Part shown: positions 51,512 to 59,986 of the stretch, piece after piece
Position numbering within the stretch: the first letter of the stretch is position 1
Layout: every line of letters starts with the position of its first letter
Notes under the pieces: generated by a model
What the model was told of the DNA's origin: nothing
What the model saw: the letters and a program-made list of their open reading frames with translations, nothing else
The model's database searches: none
Assembly (NCBI GenBank): GCA_902802795.1
Contig: CADCNI010000001.1
Location: 62,001 to 126,000, forward strand
Reading direction: 5' to 3'
Source of the DNA: an uncultured Ruminococcus sp.
GTDB taxonomy: Bacteria; Bacillota; Clostridia; Oscillospirales; Acutalibacteraceae
DNA: 64,000 nucleotides
Position numbers and translations under genes: made by a program

Positions 51512-52393
51512 ATGAAAAATATGCAAAAAGCCATTGACATCCATAGTCTGACCAAAACCTACGGTCACAACCGGGGCATCGACAATGTATCGTTCAGCGT
51601 CGATCGGGGGGAAATCTTCGGATTTCTCGGCCCCAACGGCGCGGGCAAATCCACCACCATCCGCTGTCTGCTGGGGTTAATCCGCCCCACAGGGGGCAGC
51701 GCCGAAATGCTTGGCATGGACATTCTCACGCATCATCGCGACATCATGAAGCGGGTGGGCTATATGCCCTCCGAAACACAGTTTTATACCTTGATGAAAG
51801 TGTCGGATGTTATAAAGTTTGCCGCCGACGTACGAGGACTCGACTGCCGCGAGGAGGCTGCCAAGCTGTGCGAGCGCCTGAAAGTCGATACAAACAAGCG
51901 GGTGGAAGAGCTCTCCCTCGGCAACCGCAAAAAGGTGGGCATTGTCTGCGCTATGCAGCACAAGCCGGAGCTGTTCCTCTTCGATGAACCCACTTCGGGA
52001 CTCGACCCCTTGATTCAGGCGGAATTTTTCGAGCTGGTACGGGAATATGTCGCAGACGGCACCACCTGTTTTCTCTCCTCTCATGTGCTGTCAGAAGTCA
52101 AAAAATACTGCGGCAGGGCGGCCATTATCAAGGAGGGAAAGCTCGTCGCCACCGACACCATCGAAAATCTCGCCCACACCAACGCCAAATCTGTCCGCAT
52201 CGTCGGGTTGCAGGATATCTCGCTTGACGGCGCGGAAAAGATCACCCGTCACGACAACGCCGTGGAATTCATCTACAACGGAAAGATTAACGCGCTGCTG
52301 GCGGCGCTGCACGATAAGGACATCACCGATCTCACCATCGAAGAACCGTCGCTCGACGATGTATTCATGCACTACTACGGAACCGACGAATGA
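51512..52393 (+). CDS. ABC transporter ATP-binding protein
   Basis: 293 residues. Walker A FLGPNGAGKSTTIRC, Q-loop YMPSETQFYTLM, signature LSLGNRKKVGI, Walker B LFLFDEPTSGLDPL and the H-loop SSHVLSE; the C-terminal domain after 215 resembles those of multidrug/lantibiotic-type exporters. The ribosome site AGAGAAAGGA precedes the ATG. Pairs with the permease 32 bases downstream. Substrate unknown; resistance to antimicrobials is common for this family with LytTR. Confidence 0.95.
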   Translation: MKNMQKAIDIHSLTKTYGHNRGIDNVSFSVDRGEIFGFLGPNGAGKSTTIRCLLGLIRPTGGSAEMLGMDILTHHRDIMKRVGYMPSETQFYTLMKVSDVIKFAADVRGLDCREEAAKLCERLKVDTNKRVEELSLGNRKKVGIVCAMQHKPELFLFDEPTSGLDPLIQAEFFELVREYVADGTTCFLSSHVLSEVKKYCGRAAIIKEGKLVATDTIENLAHTNAKSVRIVGLQDISLDGAEKITRHDNAVEFIYNGKINALLAALHDKDITDLTIEEPSLDDVFMHYYGTDE

Positions 52394-52425
52394 TGGCATC
52401 ATTATAAAGAAGGAGTCTGATACAA

Positions 52426-53214
52426 ATGACACTTTATCGGCATGAACTGAAAATGAACCGCCTGAGCTTTGTGGTCTGGTTCTTAGGCGTGGCGTCGATG
52501 TGCGCCTTCTGCATCTTCCTTTTCCCCATGATCGACGAATCCATGGGCGATCTCTCCGACGCGTTCGCCTCCATGGGCAGCTTTTCGGCGGCATTCGGTA
52601 TGGATCAGCTTCCCATCACCACGCTGGAGGGCTTCTTCGGCACCGAAATCGGCACGATCTACGCGCTGGGCGGCGGCATGTACGCGGCACTGCTCGGCAT
52701 CGGAGCGCTGTCCAAGGAGGAAAGCGCCCACACCGCCGAATTTCTCCACACCCTCACCCTCAGCCGCTGCGGCATCCTTACGGGTAAGCTCACAGCCATC
52801 GTCACGCTGCTGGCGGCGTTCGGTCTGCTGCATTACGGCGTATTTGTCGGCGCGTCCGCACTGATCGGGGAAAGCATCGACATGAAAAGCCTGACCCTCT
52901 TCACCCTCGCCCAATCCCTCTGCCAGCTCGAACTGGCAGCAGTGTGTTTCGCTCTTTCCGCCCTCTCCAAACGCAGCGGTCTGGGCGTGGGACTGGGAAT
53001 GGCGCTGGTGCTCTATGTCCTCGATCTGGTGAGCCGCATCACCGACAAGGCGCAATTTCTGCAATACATCACCCCCTTTTCCTACGCCAACGCCACCGAT
53101 ATTTTCGTCAGTCAAGGGATAGAGGTCATTCCCGCCTGTATCGGCGGAGGCGTCACCCTGCTGGCACTCGCGGCGGCCTATTTCATTTACACCAAACGGG
53201 ATATCGCGGCGTAA
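52426..53214 (+). CDS. ABC transporter permease
   Basis: 262 residues with six hydrophobic segments (FVVWFLGVASMCAFCIFLFPM at the start, IVTLLAAFGLLHYGVFVGAS and GGGVTLLALAAAYFIYTK at the end). It is of the ABC-2 type with the usual N-terminal HELKMNRLSF. Forms the membrane partner of the ATPase upstream; half-transporters dimerise. AGGAG precedes the ATG. Confidence 0.9.
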   Translation: MTLYRHELKMNRLSFVVWFLGVASMCAFCIFLFPMIDESMGDLSDAFASMGSFSAAFGMDQLPITTLEGFFGTEIGTIYALGGGMYAALLGIGALSKEESAHTAEFLHTLTLSRCGILTGKLTAIVTLLAAFGLLHYGVFVGASALIGESIDMKSLTLFTLAQSLCQLELAAVCFALSALSKRSGLGVGLGMALVLYVLDLVSRITDKAQFLQYITPFSYANATDIFVSQGIEVIPACIGGGVTLLALAAAYFIYTKRDIAA

Positions 53215-53304
53215 TTTACGGCAATTGAGAACATTTGCCCTTCCTCCACATATTATGTAAAAGCAAGAACCTCTTGCCAAACAAACATAAGGAGGCCATA
53301 TACA

Positions 53305-54219
53305 ATGGGTGAAAAAAATTCTCAGTGCGCCAATGAACGCGGCGTGCAGTCGATGAATGCCGCCGGCCAGTGCGCCGAAAGAGGGCGCAGGGACTGTTTT
53401 AAGGAGGCGGTCTGCATCAACGCGGGCAGAGTCTATGACGCCTGCCGTGACAGAGAGTGCCTTGAAGACCTGCAGGTGTTCTTTGTGGAACGCGACCAGG
53501 ACATCATCAACAATGCCATTGGCGTGCGGCTCAAGGCGGCCGACGTCATCAATGTGGTGATTGACACCGAACCGGTTCCCTTCAACCGTGGCTACTACTC
53601 GGTGGACATCACGGTTTACTTCTGCGTCAAGCTGGATGTAACCATGTCTCCCATCAGCCCGTCCTGCGAGGTGCGCGGTCTTTGCGTCTACAACAAGAAA
53701 GCCATTCTCTACGGCAGCGAGGGCAGCGTCAAGGTCTTCAGCTCCGACTTCGTCTGCGGCGACGACGACGACCAGAACATGCCCGCCGGCAACCTGCCCA
53801 AGGCCACTGTCCAGATCGCGGAACCGATCGGACTGGGCGCCCGGCTCGCTCCCGCCTGCGACTGCCAGTATCCCTGCTGCTGCGTGCCGAACCGCGTCGC
53901 GAGAATGTTCGCGGGCAGCTTTGATCACAGAATGGCGGAAAAGGTGGTCAAGGTCACGCTGGGCATCTTCATGATTATTCAGCTCGAACGCCAGGTGCAG
54001 ATGCTTGTACCGGTCTACGACTTCTGCATGCCCGACAAGATCTGCGTGGATTCCACCAACGAAAGCCCCTGCGATCTCTTCAACAAAATCAGCTTCCCGG
54101 CGGACGAATTCTTCCCGCCCAAGGCGGGCAATCTCTGCACCAGCGAGGCGCAGATGCTTCGCGGACAGTCGGCAGGCGCATCCACCTGCGGCTGCGGCTG
54201 CGGAAATTCCAATCATTAA
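53305..54219 (+). CDS. Conserved Cys-rich protein, function unknown
   Basis: 304 residues, about 25 cysteines, no signal peptide or membrane segment. Recognisable stretches include CINAGRVYDACRDRECLEDL, VPFNRGYYSVDITVYFCVK, CDCQYPCCCVPNRVARM, VTLGIFMIIQLERQVQMLVPVYDFCMPDKIC and a terminal CGCGCG. I recall similar proteins in Oscillospiraceae, where a spore-surface or coat role seems plausible, but this is not established. Strong ribosome site AAGGAGG before ATG 53305. It follows the ABC permease by 90 bases, with no clear promoter. Confidence 0.75.
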   Translation: MGEKNSQCANERGVQSMNAAGQCAERGRRDCFKEAVCINAGRVYDACRDRECLEDLQVFFVERDQDIINNAIGVRLKAADVINVVIDTEPVPFNRGYYSVDITVYFCVKLDVTMSPISPSCEVRGLCVYNKKAILYGSEGSVKVFSSDFVCGDDDDQNMPAGNLPKATVQIAEPIGLGARLAPACDCQYPCCCVPNRVARMFAGSFDHRMAEKVVKVTLGIFMIIQLERQVQMLVPVYDFCMPDKICVDSTNESPCDLFNKISFPADEFFPPKAGNLCTSEAQMLRGQSAGASTCGCGCGNSNH

Positions 54220-54275
54220 AGCCTATTCCCACCTTCATTTTTCAAACAGCTCAGAGAGCTTGGAATCATCCTCTC

Positions 54276-54324
54276 AAGGCGCTGTGTGTGTTTCCTTCCC
54301 AAAGAAACGCGCACGGCGCTTTTT
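54276..54324 (+). terminator. Terminator of the Cys-rich gene
   Basis: A long stem AAGGCGC..GTGTGTGTTTC with GAAACGCGCAC..GCGCTTTTT (54276-54295, 54303-54324), partly G-U paired, ending in TTTTT. Confidence 0.75.
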
Positions 54325-54423
54325 GCACCGTTAGAAGCCTCCATACGAGTCGGGGTTTTCCTTGTTTTCTATCAATAATCCTTACCAACCGAGGAAAGTC
54401 AAGGCGCATTCCTTTTGAAAATG

Positions 54424-54642
54424 TGCACAAGGAAATCAATTTTGAAAAAATTGACTAGTGATTAGCCGCTAGCTGTTAGCTATTAGCTTTTGTATGGAGA
54501 AGTTCCTTTGAAAACAACATGCCATTATGATATGTAATAGGACTTTATATGATATATGCAGCACAAAGTTTGAAAAAAGCTAACAGCTAATCGCTAATGG
54601 CTAACCGCTGGAAATCAAAAATTGATTTCCCTGAACTGTGCA
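54424..54642. repeat. 219-bp imperfect inverted repeat with TTAGC heptads
   Basis: Outer arms TGCACAAGGAAATCAATTTT (54424-54443) and AAAAATTGATTTCC..TGTGCA (54617-54642), with inner arms of TTAGC-type heptads (54461-54490 and 54577-54608). The centre is AT-rich. It forms a giant hairpin between the Cys-rich gene and the LRR cluster. Confidence 0.5.
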
Positions 54643-54651
54643 TCTTTTCTA

Positions 54652-54680
54652 TTGATTTATTGTGCCTTCTGTGATATAAT
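54652..54680 (+). promoter_or_regulatory. Promoter of the LRR gene cluster
   Basis: TTGATT (54652-54657), 17-base spacer, TATAAT (54675-54680). Confidence 0.7.
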
Positions 54681-54739
54681 GGCATTGGTTTTCCGTGATA
54701 ACAATCCAAAATATTCCATGTGGGAGAGAAGTTTTTAGT

Positions 54740-56071
54740 ATGAAACAATCTAAAATCATCCTGGCGGCTGTCACCCTGTTTTGCGTTGGTCTACTGACGG
54801 CGGCTGTCGTCGTTTTGTTCGGGAAAGTGGGGTTTTTCCATAGCGACACAGACCGTCCGACCACCGTTTCCATCGGAGGGCAATCTTATCCCGCCCAGCT
54901 CTCCGCCTTTACTGTAACAAATTCGGATTTTGATTATTCACAGTTAGCGCAGTTCCACTCCCTGCAATCGGTGGACGTGACGGCGGTGGAGATCGACGCG
55001 GACGAATATCAACGCATCTGTTCACAGGTGGGAGAGCAGATCAGCGTGCTCTGGGACATTCCGTTCAACGGAACCAGACTGCCAAGCAGCACGTCGGAAC
55101 TGCGCCTTTCCTCTGCCATCAGTGCCGCTGATCAGTCACTTCTTGCCTATTTCGACAACCTGACGGATGTGACCATCACGGACGACGCGCCTTTTGATCA
55201 GCTCTATCCGATCATGAGAGTCATCCGTGACTCCCATCCGGACGTGCGTTTTCAATGCAGCACCAGCCTCTATGGTGTGCCGCTTGACAGCACCACCGAA
55301 TCGCTGGTTCTCAGCAATATCAAACTTTCGGATACGGACCAGCTTTGCCGTGCCATCGAATTTTTCCCTAATCTCAAAACCATCGAAATGTGCCGCTGCG
55401 GTCTGTCCAACGACGTGATGGGGCAACTTCGGGAAACGTATCCCGACATTCAGTTTATCTGGCTCATCCATGTCTGGAAGGATTATGTTCGCACCGATGC
55501 GCAAGTTTTCTCCACACTGTCCGACTTGTCGTCCAACCGCGGAGATTCCGACACGTTTTCTCCTTTGTTCCGGTACTGCACGGAACTGCGGGCGCTTGAT
55601 CTGGGGCATATGAAAATCACGGATATCAGCGAAATCAGAAATCTGAAAAAGCTGCAAATCCTCATTCTGGGAGACAATTCGATTTCCGATATTTCCCCCC
55701 TCGCGGACTTAAAAAAGCTCAATTATCTTGAGATCTTTGAAAACAAAATTGAAGATTTGTCCCCGCTTGTGGAATTGCCCCATCTGGAAGACCTGAACAT
55801 ATGCTATAATCCAAACATACAAAATCCCACAGTGCTTACCAACTGCAAGTCGCTCAAACGATTGTACTGCTCCCACTGTAACATCTCCAAAAATGATATC
55901 GCCACACTTGCTCAAGGCGTTCCCGGCGACTGTGAATTCAACTCGACGTCCTACAACTGCGTTTTTGGCGGTTGGCGAACCAACGCCAAAAATGCCAAGG
56001 TGCGCAAGGCCTTTCAAAACTGGGAGAGTGTCAAAGAATATCCTTCATGGGATACCGTCGTTTATCAATAA
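54740..56071 (+). CDS. Membrane-anchored LRR protein, copy 1 of 3
   Basis: 443 residues from ATG 54740 (GGGAGAGAAG upstream). Residues 5-30 form an N-terminal hydrophobic anchor (LAAVTLFCVGLLTAAVVVLF). A conserved front domain follows (FDYSQLAQFHSLQSVDVTA...), then FRYCTELRALDLGHMKITDISEIRNLKKL, five or six internalin-type repeats of about 22 residues with the pattern LxxLxLxxNxIxDISPLxxL, and a Cys/Trp tail (CSHCNIS..). The domain should be outside the cell. First of three near-copies in tandem. Function unknown; adhesion is the usual guess for internalin-like proteins. Confidence 0.82.
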   Translation: MKQSKIILAAVTLFCVGLLTAAVVVLFGKVGFFHSDTDRPTTVSIGGQSYPAQLSAFTVTNSDFDYSQLAQFHSLQSVDVTAVEIDADEYQRICSQVGEQISVLWDIPFNGTRLPSSTSELRLSSAISAADQSLLAYFDNLTDVTITDDAPFDQLYPIMRVIRDSHPDVRFQCSTSLYGVPLDSTTESLVLSNIKLSDTDQLCRAIEFFPNLKTIEMCRCGLSNDVMGQLRETYPDIQFIWLIHVWKDYVRTDAQVFSTLSDLSSNRGDSDTFSPLFRYCTELRALDLGHMKITDISEIRNLKKLQILILGDNSISDISPLADLKKLNYLEIFENKIEDLSPLVELPHLEDLNICYNPNIQNPTVLTNCKSLKRLYCSHCNISKNDIATLAQGVPGDCEFNSTSYNCVFGGWRTNAKNAKVRKAFQNWESVKEYPSWDTVVYQ

Positions 56072-56090
56072 TAACTGATCAGCGTATTCC

Positions 56091-57413
56091 ATGCCGGAGG
56101 GAGGTTTTCTGTTTGAAAAAATCAAAAAAAAGAGCATTCTGTTTCTCGTCGGTTATCTGATCGTGCTGGTGGCTGTATTGATCTGGAAACTAAACGACGG
56201 TAAAACCGTTTTCATCGCGGGAAAGACGTATCCCGCTGACAGCACTTCTTTCACCGTGACCGATCCCGACTTTGATTATTCCCGGTTAGCGCGGTTTCAC
56301 TCGCTGCAATCGGTTGACGTGACGGCCATGAAGGTGGAGGAGGAACAATACCAGCGTATTCGCGCTCAGTTAGGAGAGCCAATCGAAATCCTCTGGAATG
56401 TTCCTTTCAATGGTGACAGGCTGCCGAGCAACACGACGGAGCTGCACATCACGTCCGAACCCGGAGAAACGGATGTATCTCTGCTTTCCTATTTTACCCA
56501 TCTGACCGATGTGACGGTCAATTATATGGATTCGTTTGAAAAACTCTATTCCATCATGAAAGTCATCCGTGAAACCAATCCCGACGTGCGCTTCCAGTGC
56601 AGCACCTGCCTCTACGGTGTACCGCTTGACAGCAGCACTGAATCGCTCATTCTCAACGATATTCCAATCCCTGACACCGATACGCTTTGCCGTGCCATAG
56701 AGGTATTTCCCCTTCTCCAAAAAATCGAAATGTGCGGCTGCGGTCTGTCCGACGAAGTAATGGGACAACTCAGGGAAACCTATCCCTCGGTCGAATTTGT
56801 TTGGACGGTTCACTTTTTGCATTTTGACGTCCGTACCGACGCACAGGTTTTCTCTACTCTTGCCCTTGATTACAGCCGTCCCGGTGACTCCGAAACTTTC
56901 GCCCCCTTGTTCCGCTACTGCACGGAGTTGCGAGCGCTCGATCTGGGACATATGAGAATTACCGATATCAGCGAAATCAGAAATCTGAAAAAACTGCATA
57001 CGCTGATTCTGGCGGACAACCGGATTTCCGATATCTCCCCTCTCGCCGATCTGAAAGAGCTGAATTACATTGAACTCTTTCAGAACGACATCAGCGATAT
57101 TTCACCGCTTCTGGAACTTCCCCATCTGGAAGACCTGAATTTTTGCTACAATCCGAACTTGCAGAATCCCACCTCCATCACCCAATGCATGAAGCTCAAA
57201 AGACTGTATTACTCTCACTGCCATATATATCAAAAAGACATTGCCACCATTCAGCAAGACCTTCCGAGCGACTGCGAATTCAACTGGACAGCGGATAACT
57301 GCGTATATGACGGATGGAGAAACAACGACAAAAACAAAATGATTCGCAAGGCTTTTAAAAACTGGCGCAAAGTCAAAGAATATACCTCATGGGATAACAT
57401 CGTCTATAAATAA
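56091..57413 (+). CDS. Membrane-anchored LRR protein, copy 2 of 3, frame conflict at start
   Basis: About 435 residues with the same front domain, LRR block and tail as copies 1 and 3. By alignment the start should be TTG 56113 (GGAGGGAGG upstream), which reads KKSKKRAF and hits a stop. The rest of the gene is in the frame of ATG 56091, MPEGGFLFEKIKKKSILFL. An A8 run (56124-56131, then G) lies at the point where the frames separate, so a -1 slip on AAAAAAG would restore it. It could be phase variation, programmed slippage, or a sequence error. ATG 56091 has no good ribosome site. Confidence 0.7.
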   Translation: MPEGGFLFEKIKKKSILFLVGYLIVLVAVLIWKLNDGKTVFIAGKTYPADSTSFTVTDPDFDYSRLARFHSLQSVDVTAMKVEEEQYQRIRAQLGEPIEILWNVPFNGDRLPSNTTELHITSEPGETDVSLLSYFTHLTDVTVNYMDSFEKLYSIMKVIRETNPDVRFQCSTCLYGVPLDSSTESLILNDIPIPDTDTLCRAIEVFPLLQKIEMCGCGLSDEVMGQLRETYPSVEFVWTVHFLHFDVRTDAQVFSTLALDYSRPGDSETFAPLFRYCTELRALDLGHMRITDISEIRNLKKLHTLILADNRISDISPLADLKELNYIELFQNDISDISPLLELPHLEDLNFCYNPNLQNPTSITQCMKLKRLYYSHCHIYQKDIATIQQDLPSDCEFNWTADNCVYDGWRNNDKNKMIRKAFKNWRKVKEYTSWDNIVYK

Positions 57414-57444
57414 AAACATTTATTAAGAAAGGAATTGCGTTTGC

Positions 57445-58809
57445 TTGAAAAAAACAAAAATTATCATCCTCGTCCCCATTCTCATTGGCTTGGTGACGGT
57501 GATAGCGGCTGTATTGGTGTGGATGCAAAGAGGTTCCGGCGCCAAAATCAAGGCTGACCAGGATCATCCGACCACCGTTGCCATCGGCGGAAAAAACTAT
57601 TCCTCTGCTATCACAGCCTTTACCGTGACCAGTTCGGACTTTGACTATTCACAGTTGGCGCAGTTTCATTCACTGCAATCGGTTGATGTAACGGCGTTGG
57701 AAACAGATGCGGATGAATACATGCGTATATGTTCTCAGTTGGGAGAACATATACAGGTTATCTGGAGCGTTCCCTTTAACGGAACCAGACTGCCCAGCAA
57801 CACGACAGAACTGCACATTTCTTCCGAACCCGGAGAAACGGATAGTTCTCAGCTTTCGTACTTTACCCATCTGACCGATGTGTCCATCACCGGTATAGAT
57901 TCATTTAACCAACTCTATCCTATCATGAAAGTCATCCGGGAAACTAATCCCGATGTTCGATTTCAGTGCGGCACCAGCCTCTACGGCGTACCGATTGACT
58001 ACGAAACAGAAACGCTCATTCTCAACAATATTCCTATCAAAAATACAGACGAACTTGGCAAAGCCATTGAGGTGTTTCCTAACCTTAAAACGGTAGAGAT
58101 GTGCGGCTGTGGTCTGTCCAACGACGAAATGGGACAACTCAGAGAAACCTATCCCTCGGTCAACTTTGTGTGGATCATCCATTTTCTGGACTTTTTTGTC
58201 CGAACCGACATACAGGTTTTCTCCACTCTTGCCGATGACCTGAATCGTCCCGGCAGTTCCAAAACTTTCTCCCCCTTGTTCCGCTACTGCACAGAACTGA
58301 GGGCGCTTGACCTGGGACATATGAAAATCAGGGATATCAGCGAAATCAGAAATCTCAAAAAACTGCATACACTGATTCTCGCGGACAATTACATTACCGA
58401 TATTTCCCCTCTTTCCGATCTGAAAGAGCTGAATTACATTGAAATCTTCCAGAACAACATCACCGATATTTCACCGCTTCTGGAACTCCCCCATCTGCAA
58501 GACCTGAATATCTGCTACAATCCGCATCTGTCGAACATCACCTCTATTACCGGGTGCAAGACCCTCCAAAGATTGTACTGCTCCCACTGCGGTATGTCCG
58601 AAAAAGACGTAGCTACCATTCAGCAAGGTCTTCCCGAAAACTGCGAATTTAACTGGACGGCCGACGAATGCGTACGTGAGGGGTGGAGGTACACCTACAG
58701 CGACGGTAAAATGCACTACAATGCCAAGAATCACTCGATCCGTGAGGCTTTTGGAAACTGGCCAAAAATCAAAGAATATCCTACTTGGGACAACATCATT
58801 TATCAATAA
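57445..58809 (+). CDS. Membrane-anchored LRR protein, copy 3 of 3
   Basis: 454 residues from TTG 57445 (AAGGA upstream). N-terminal anchor IIILVPILIGLVTVIAAVLVW, then the shared front domain, ALDLGHMKIRDISEIRNLKKLHTLILADN and the repeats LSDLKELNYIEIFQNN and LLELPHLQDLNICYNPHL, and a tail that has an extra YTYSDGKMHYNAKNH insertion. The three genes are separated by only 19 and 31 bases, so they form one unit behind the promoter at 54652. The next gene is cdaA. Confidence 0.82.
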   Translation: MKKTKIIILVPILIGLVTVIAAVLVWMQRGSGAKIKADQDHPTTVAIGGKNYSSAITAFTVTSSDFDYSQLAQFHSLQSVDVTALETDADEYMRICSQLGEHIQVIWSVPFNGTRLPSNTTELHISSEPGETDSSQLSYFTHLTDVSITGIDSFNQLYPIMKVIRETNPDVRFQCGTSLYGVPIDYETETLILNNIPIKNTDELGKAIEVFPNLKTVEMCGCGLSNDEMGQLRETYPSVNFVWIIHFLDFFVRTDIQVFSTLADDLNRPGSSKTFSPLFRYCTELRALDLGHMKIRDISEIRNLKKLHTLILADNYITDISPLSDLKELNYIEIFQNNITDISPLLELPHLQDLNICYNPHLSNITSITGCKTLQRLYCSHCGMSEKDVATIQQGLPENCEFNWTADECVREGWRYTYSDGKMHYNAKNHSIREAFGNWPKIKEYPTWDNIIYQ

Positions 58810-58990
58810 AAAAACAGCCGCGGCAGGTGGGTTTCTTTTCAATCCTCCGGATACTGCGGCATGTTTTATATCACGTTAAAAATTGTGTAGATTTCATTAA
58901 AACCTGCAAAAATGACTTGCAAACGATTATGCATTTATGATAAGATATAAAGAGATTATTTTTGGTTTATGCACTTACGGTGATGGTTTT

Positions 58991-59926
58991 ATGCTGAATG
59001 ATTTTTTTGAAATTGTCGAGCGCCTTGTCACGTATTTTACGATATTTGATTTTCTCGACATCGTCATTGTTTCCTTTCTTGTCTATTATCTGATAGTCTT
59101 TATCCGCGACACCAGAATCCATCAGTTGATGAAGGGTATCCTGTTTATCTTTATCGCCTATCTGCTCGCATCCTGGCTCAAGCTCAACACGCTGCTGTAT
59201 ATTATTGACGTAGTCATCAATAACGGAATCCTGGCGGTCATTATCATTTTCCAGCCGGAGCTGCGCAGCTTTTTGGAGCATATGGGACGCAGCAAGCTCT
59301 CCATGGCCAGCCTTTTCGGTGAGCAGGAAGACCCGCACGAAGCGCAGTTGAACGCCATCAACGGCGTGGCGGACGCGTTCCGCACACTGCAAAAGCAAAA
59401 AATGGGGGCGTTGGTGGTGTTTGAGCAGGAAGATATCCTTAACGACATCGCCGCCACCGGCACACAGGTAGACGCCATTCCCAACGCCGGCGTCATCGCC
59501 AATATCTTCTTCAACAAAGCCCCCCTGCACGATGGCGCGGTCATCATCCGCGATGCGCGGGTACACGCCGCTGGCTGCATTCTGCCGCTGACCAAAAACA
59601 ACAACATCTCCATGGAACTTGGTACCCGTCACAGAGCCGCCATCGGCATGAGCGAAAATTCCGACGCGGTGGTGGTGGTGCTTTCGGAGGAAACCGGACA
59701 GCTTTCCATTGCCGTCAAGGGTGAACTGCGCCGCTTTGATACCGTGACAGAATTTACTTCGGAGCTGATGCAGGTATTGCTGCCCAGCATCGACGACGAC
59801 AACCGCAAAAAACACATTCGCTTCCTCTCCAATGTCAGAAGCAGACTGACGGGCAGCAGCGGCAAATCCAAAATCCAGCACCCAACCGAAACGACATCTG
59901 ACGAGCCAACCGATACCGACCATTGA
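58991..59926 (+). CDS. cdaA: Diadenylate cyclase CdaA
   Basis: 311 residues from ATG 58991; an upstream ATG (58937) is possible but without better support. Three N-terminal membrane segments (FDIVIVSFLVYYLIVF, GILFIFIAYLLASWL, LYIIDVVINNGILAVIIIF) precede the DAC domain with its DGA motif (HDGAVIIRD) and GTRHRAAIGMSENSDAVVVVLSEETG. It makes cyclic di-AMP from two ATP; this messenger controls osmolytes and cell-wall homeostasis. The C-terminal tail is hydrophilic. It is directly followed by cdaR, the conserved order. Confidence 0.95.
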   Translation: MLNDFFEIVERLVTYFTIFDFLDIVIVSFLVYYLIVFIRDTRIHQLMKGILFIFIAYLLASWLKLNTLLYIIDVVINNGILAVIIIFQPELRSFLEHMGRSKLSMASLFGEQEDPHEAQLNAINGVADAFRTLQKQKMGALVVFEQEDILNDIAATGTQVDAIPNAGVIANIFFNKAPLHDGAVIIRDARVHAAGCILPLTKNNNISMELGTRHRAAIGMSENSDAVVVVLSEETGQLSIAVKGELRRFDTVTEFTSELMQVLLPSIDDDNRKKHIRFLSNVRSRLTGSSGKSKIQHPTETTSDEPTDTDH

Positions 59927-59986
59927 CAAGGACAGATCGCCTTCGGCCATTACATCGCTCATCACATAGGCAAAGGATTGAATCAT

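Noticed and set aside
52483..54216. A 577-residue minus-strand frame
   Set aside because: Shadow across the ABC permease and Cys-rich genes, which carry ribosome sites and coherent sequence.
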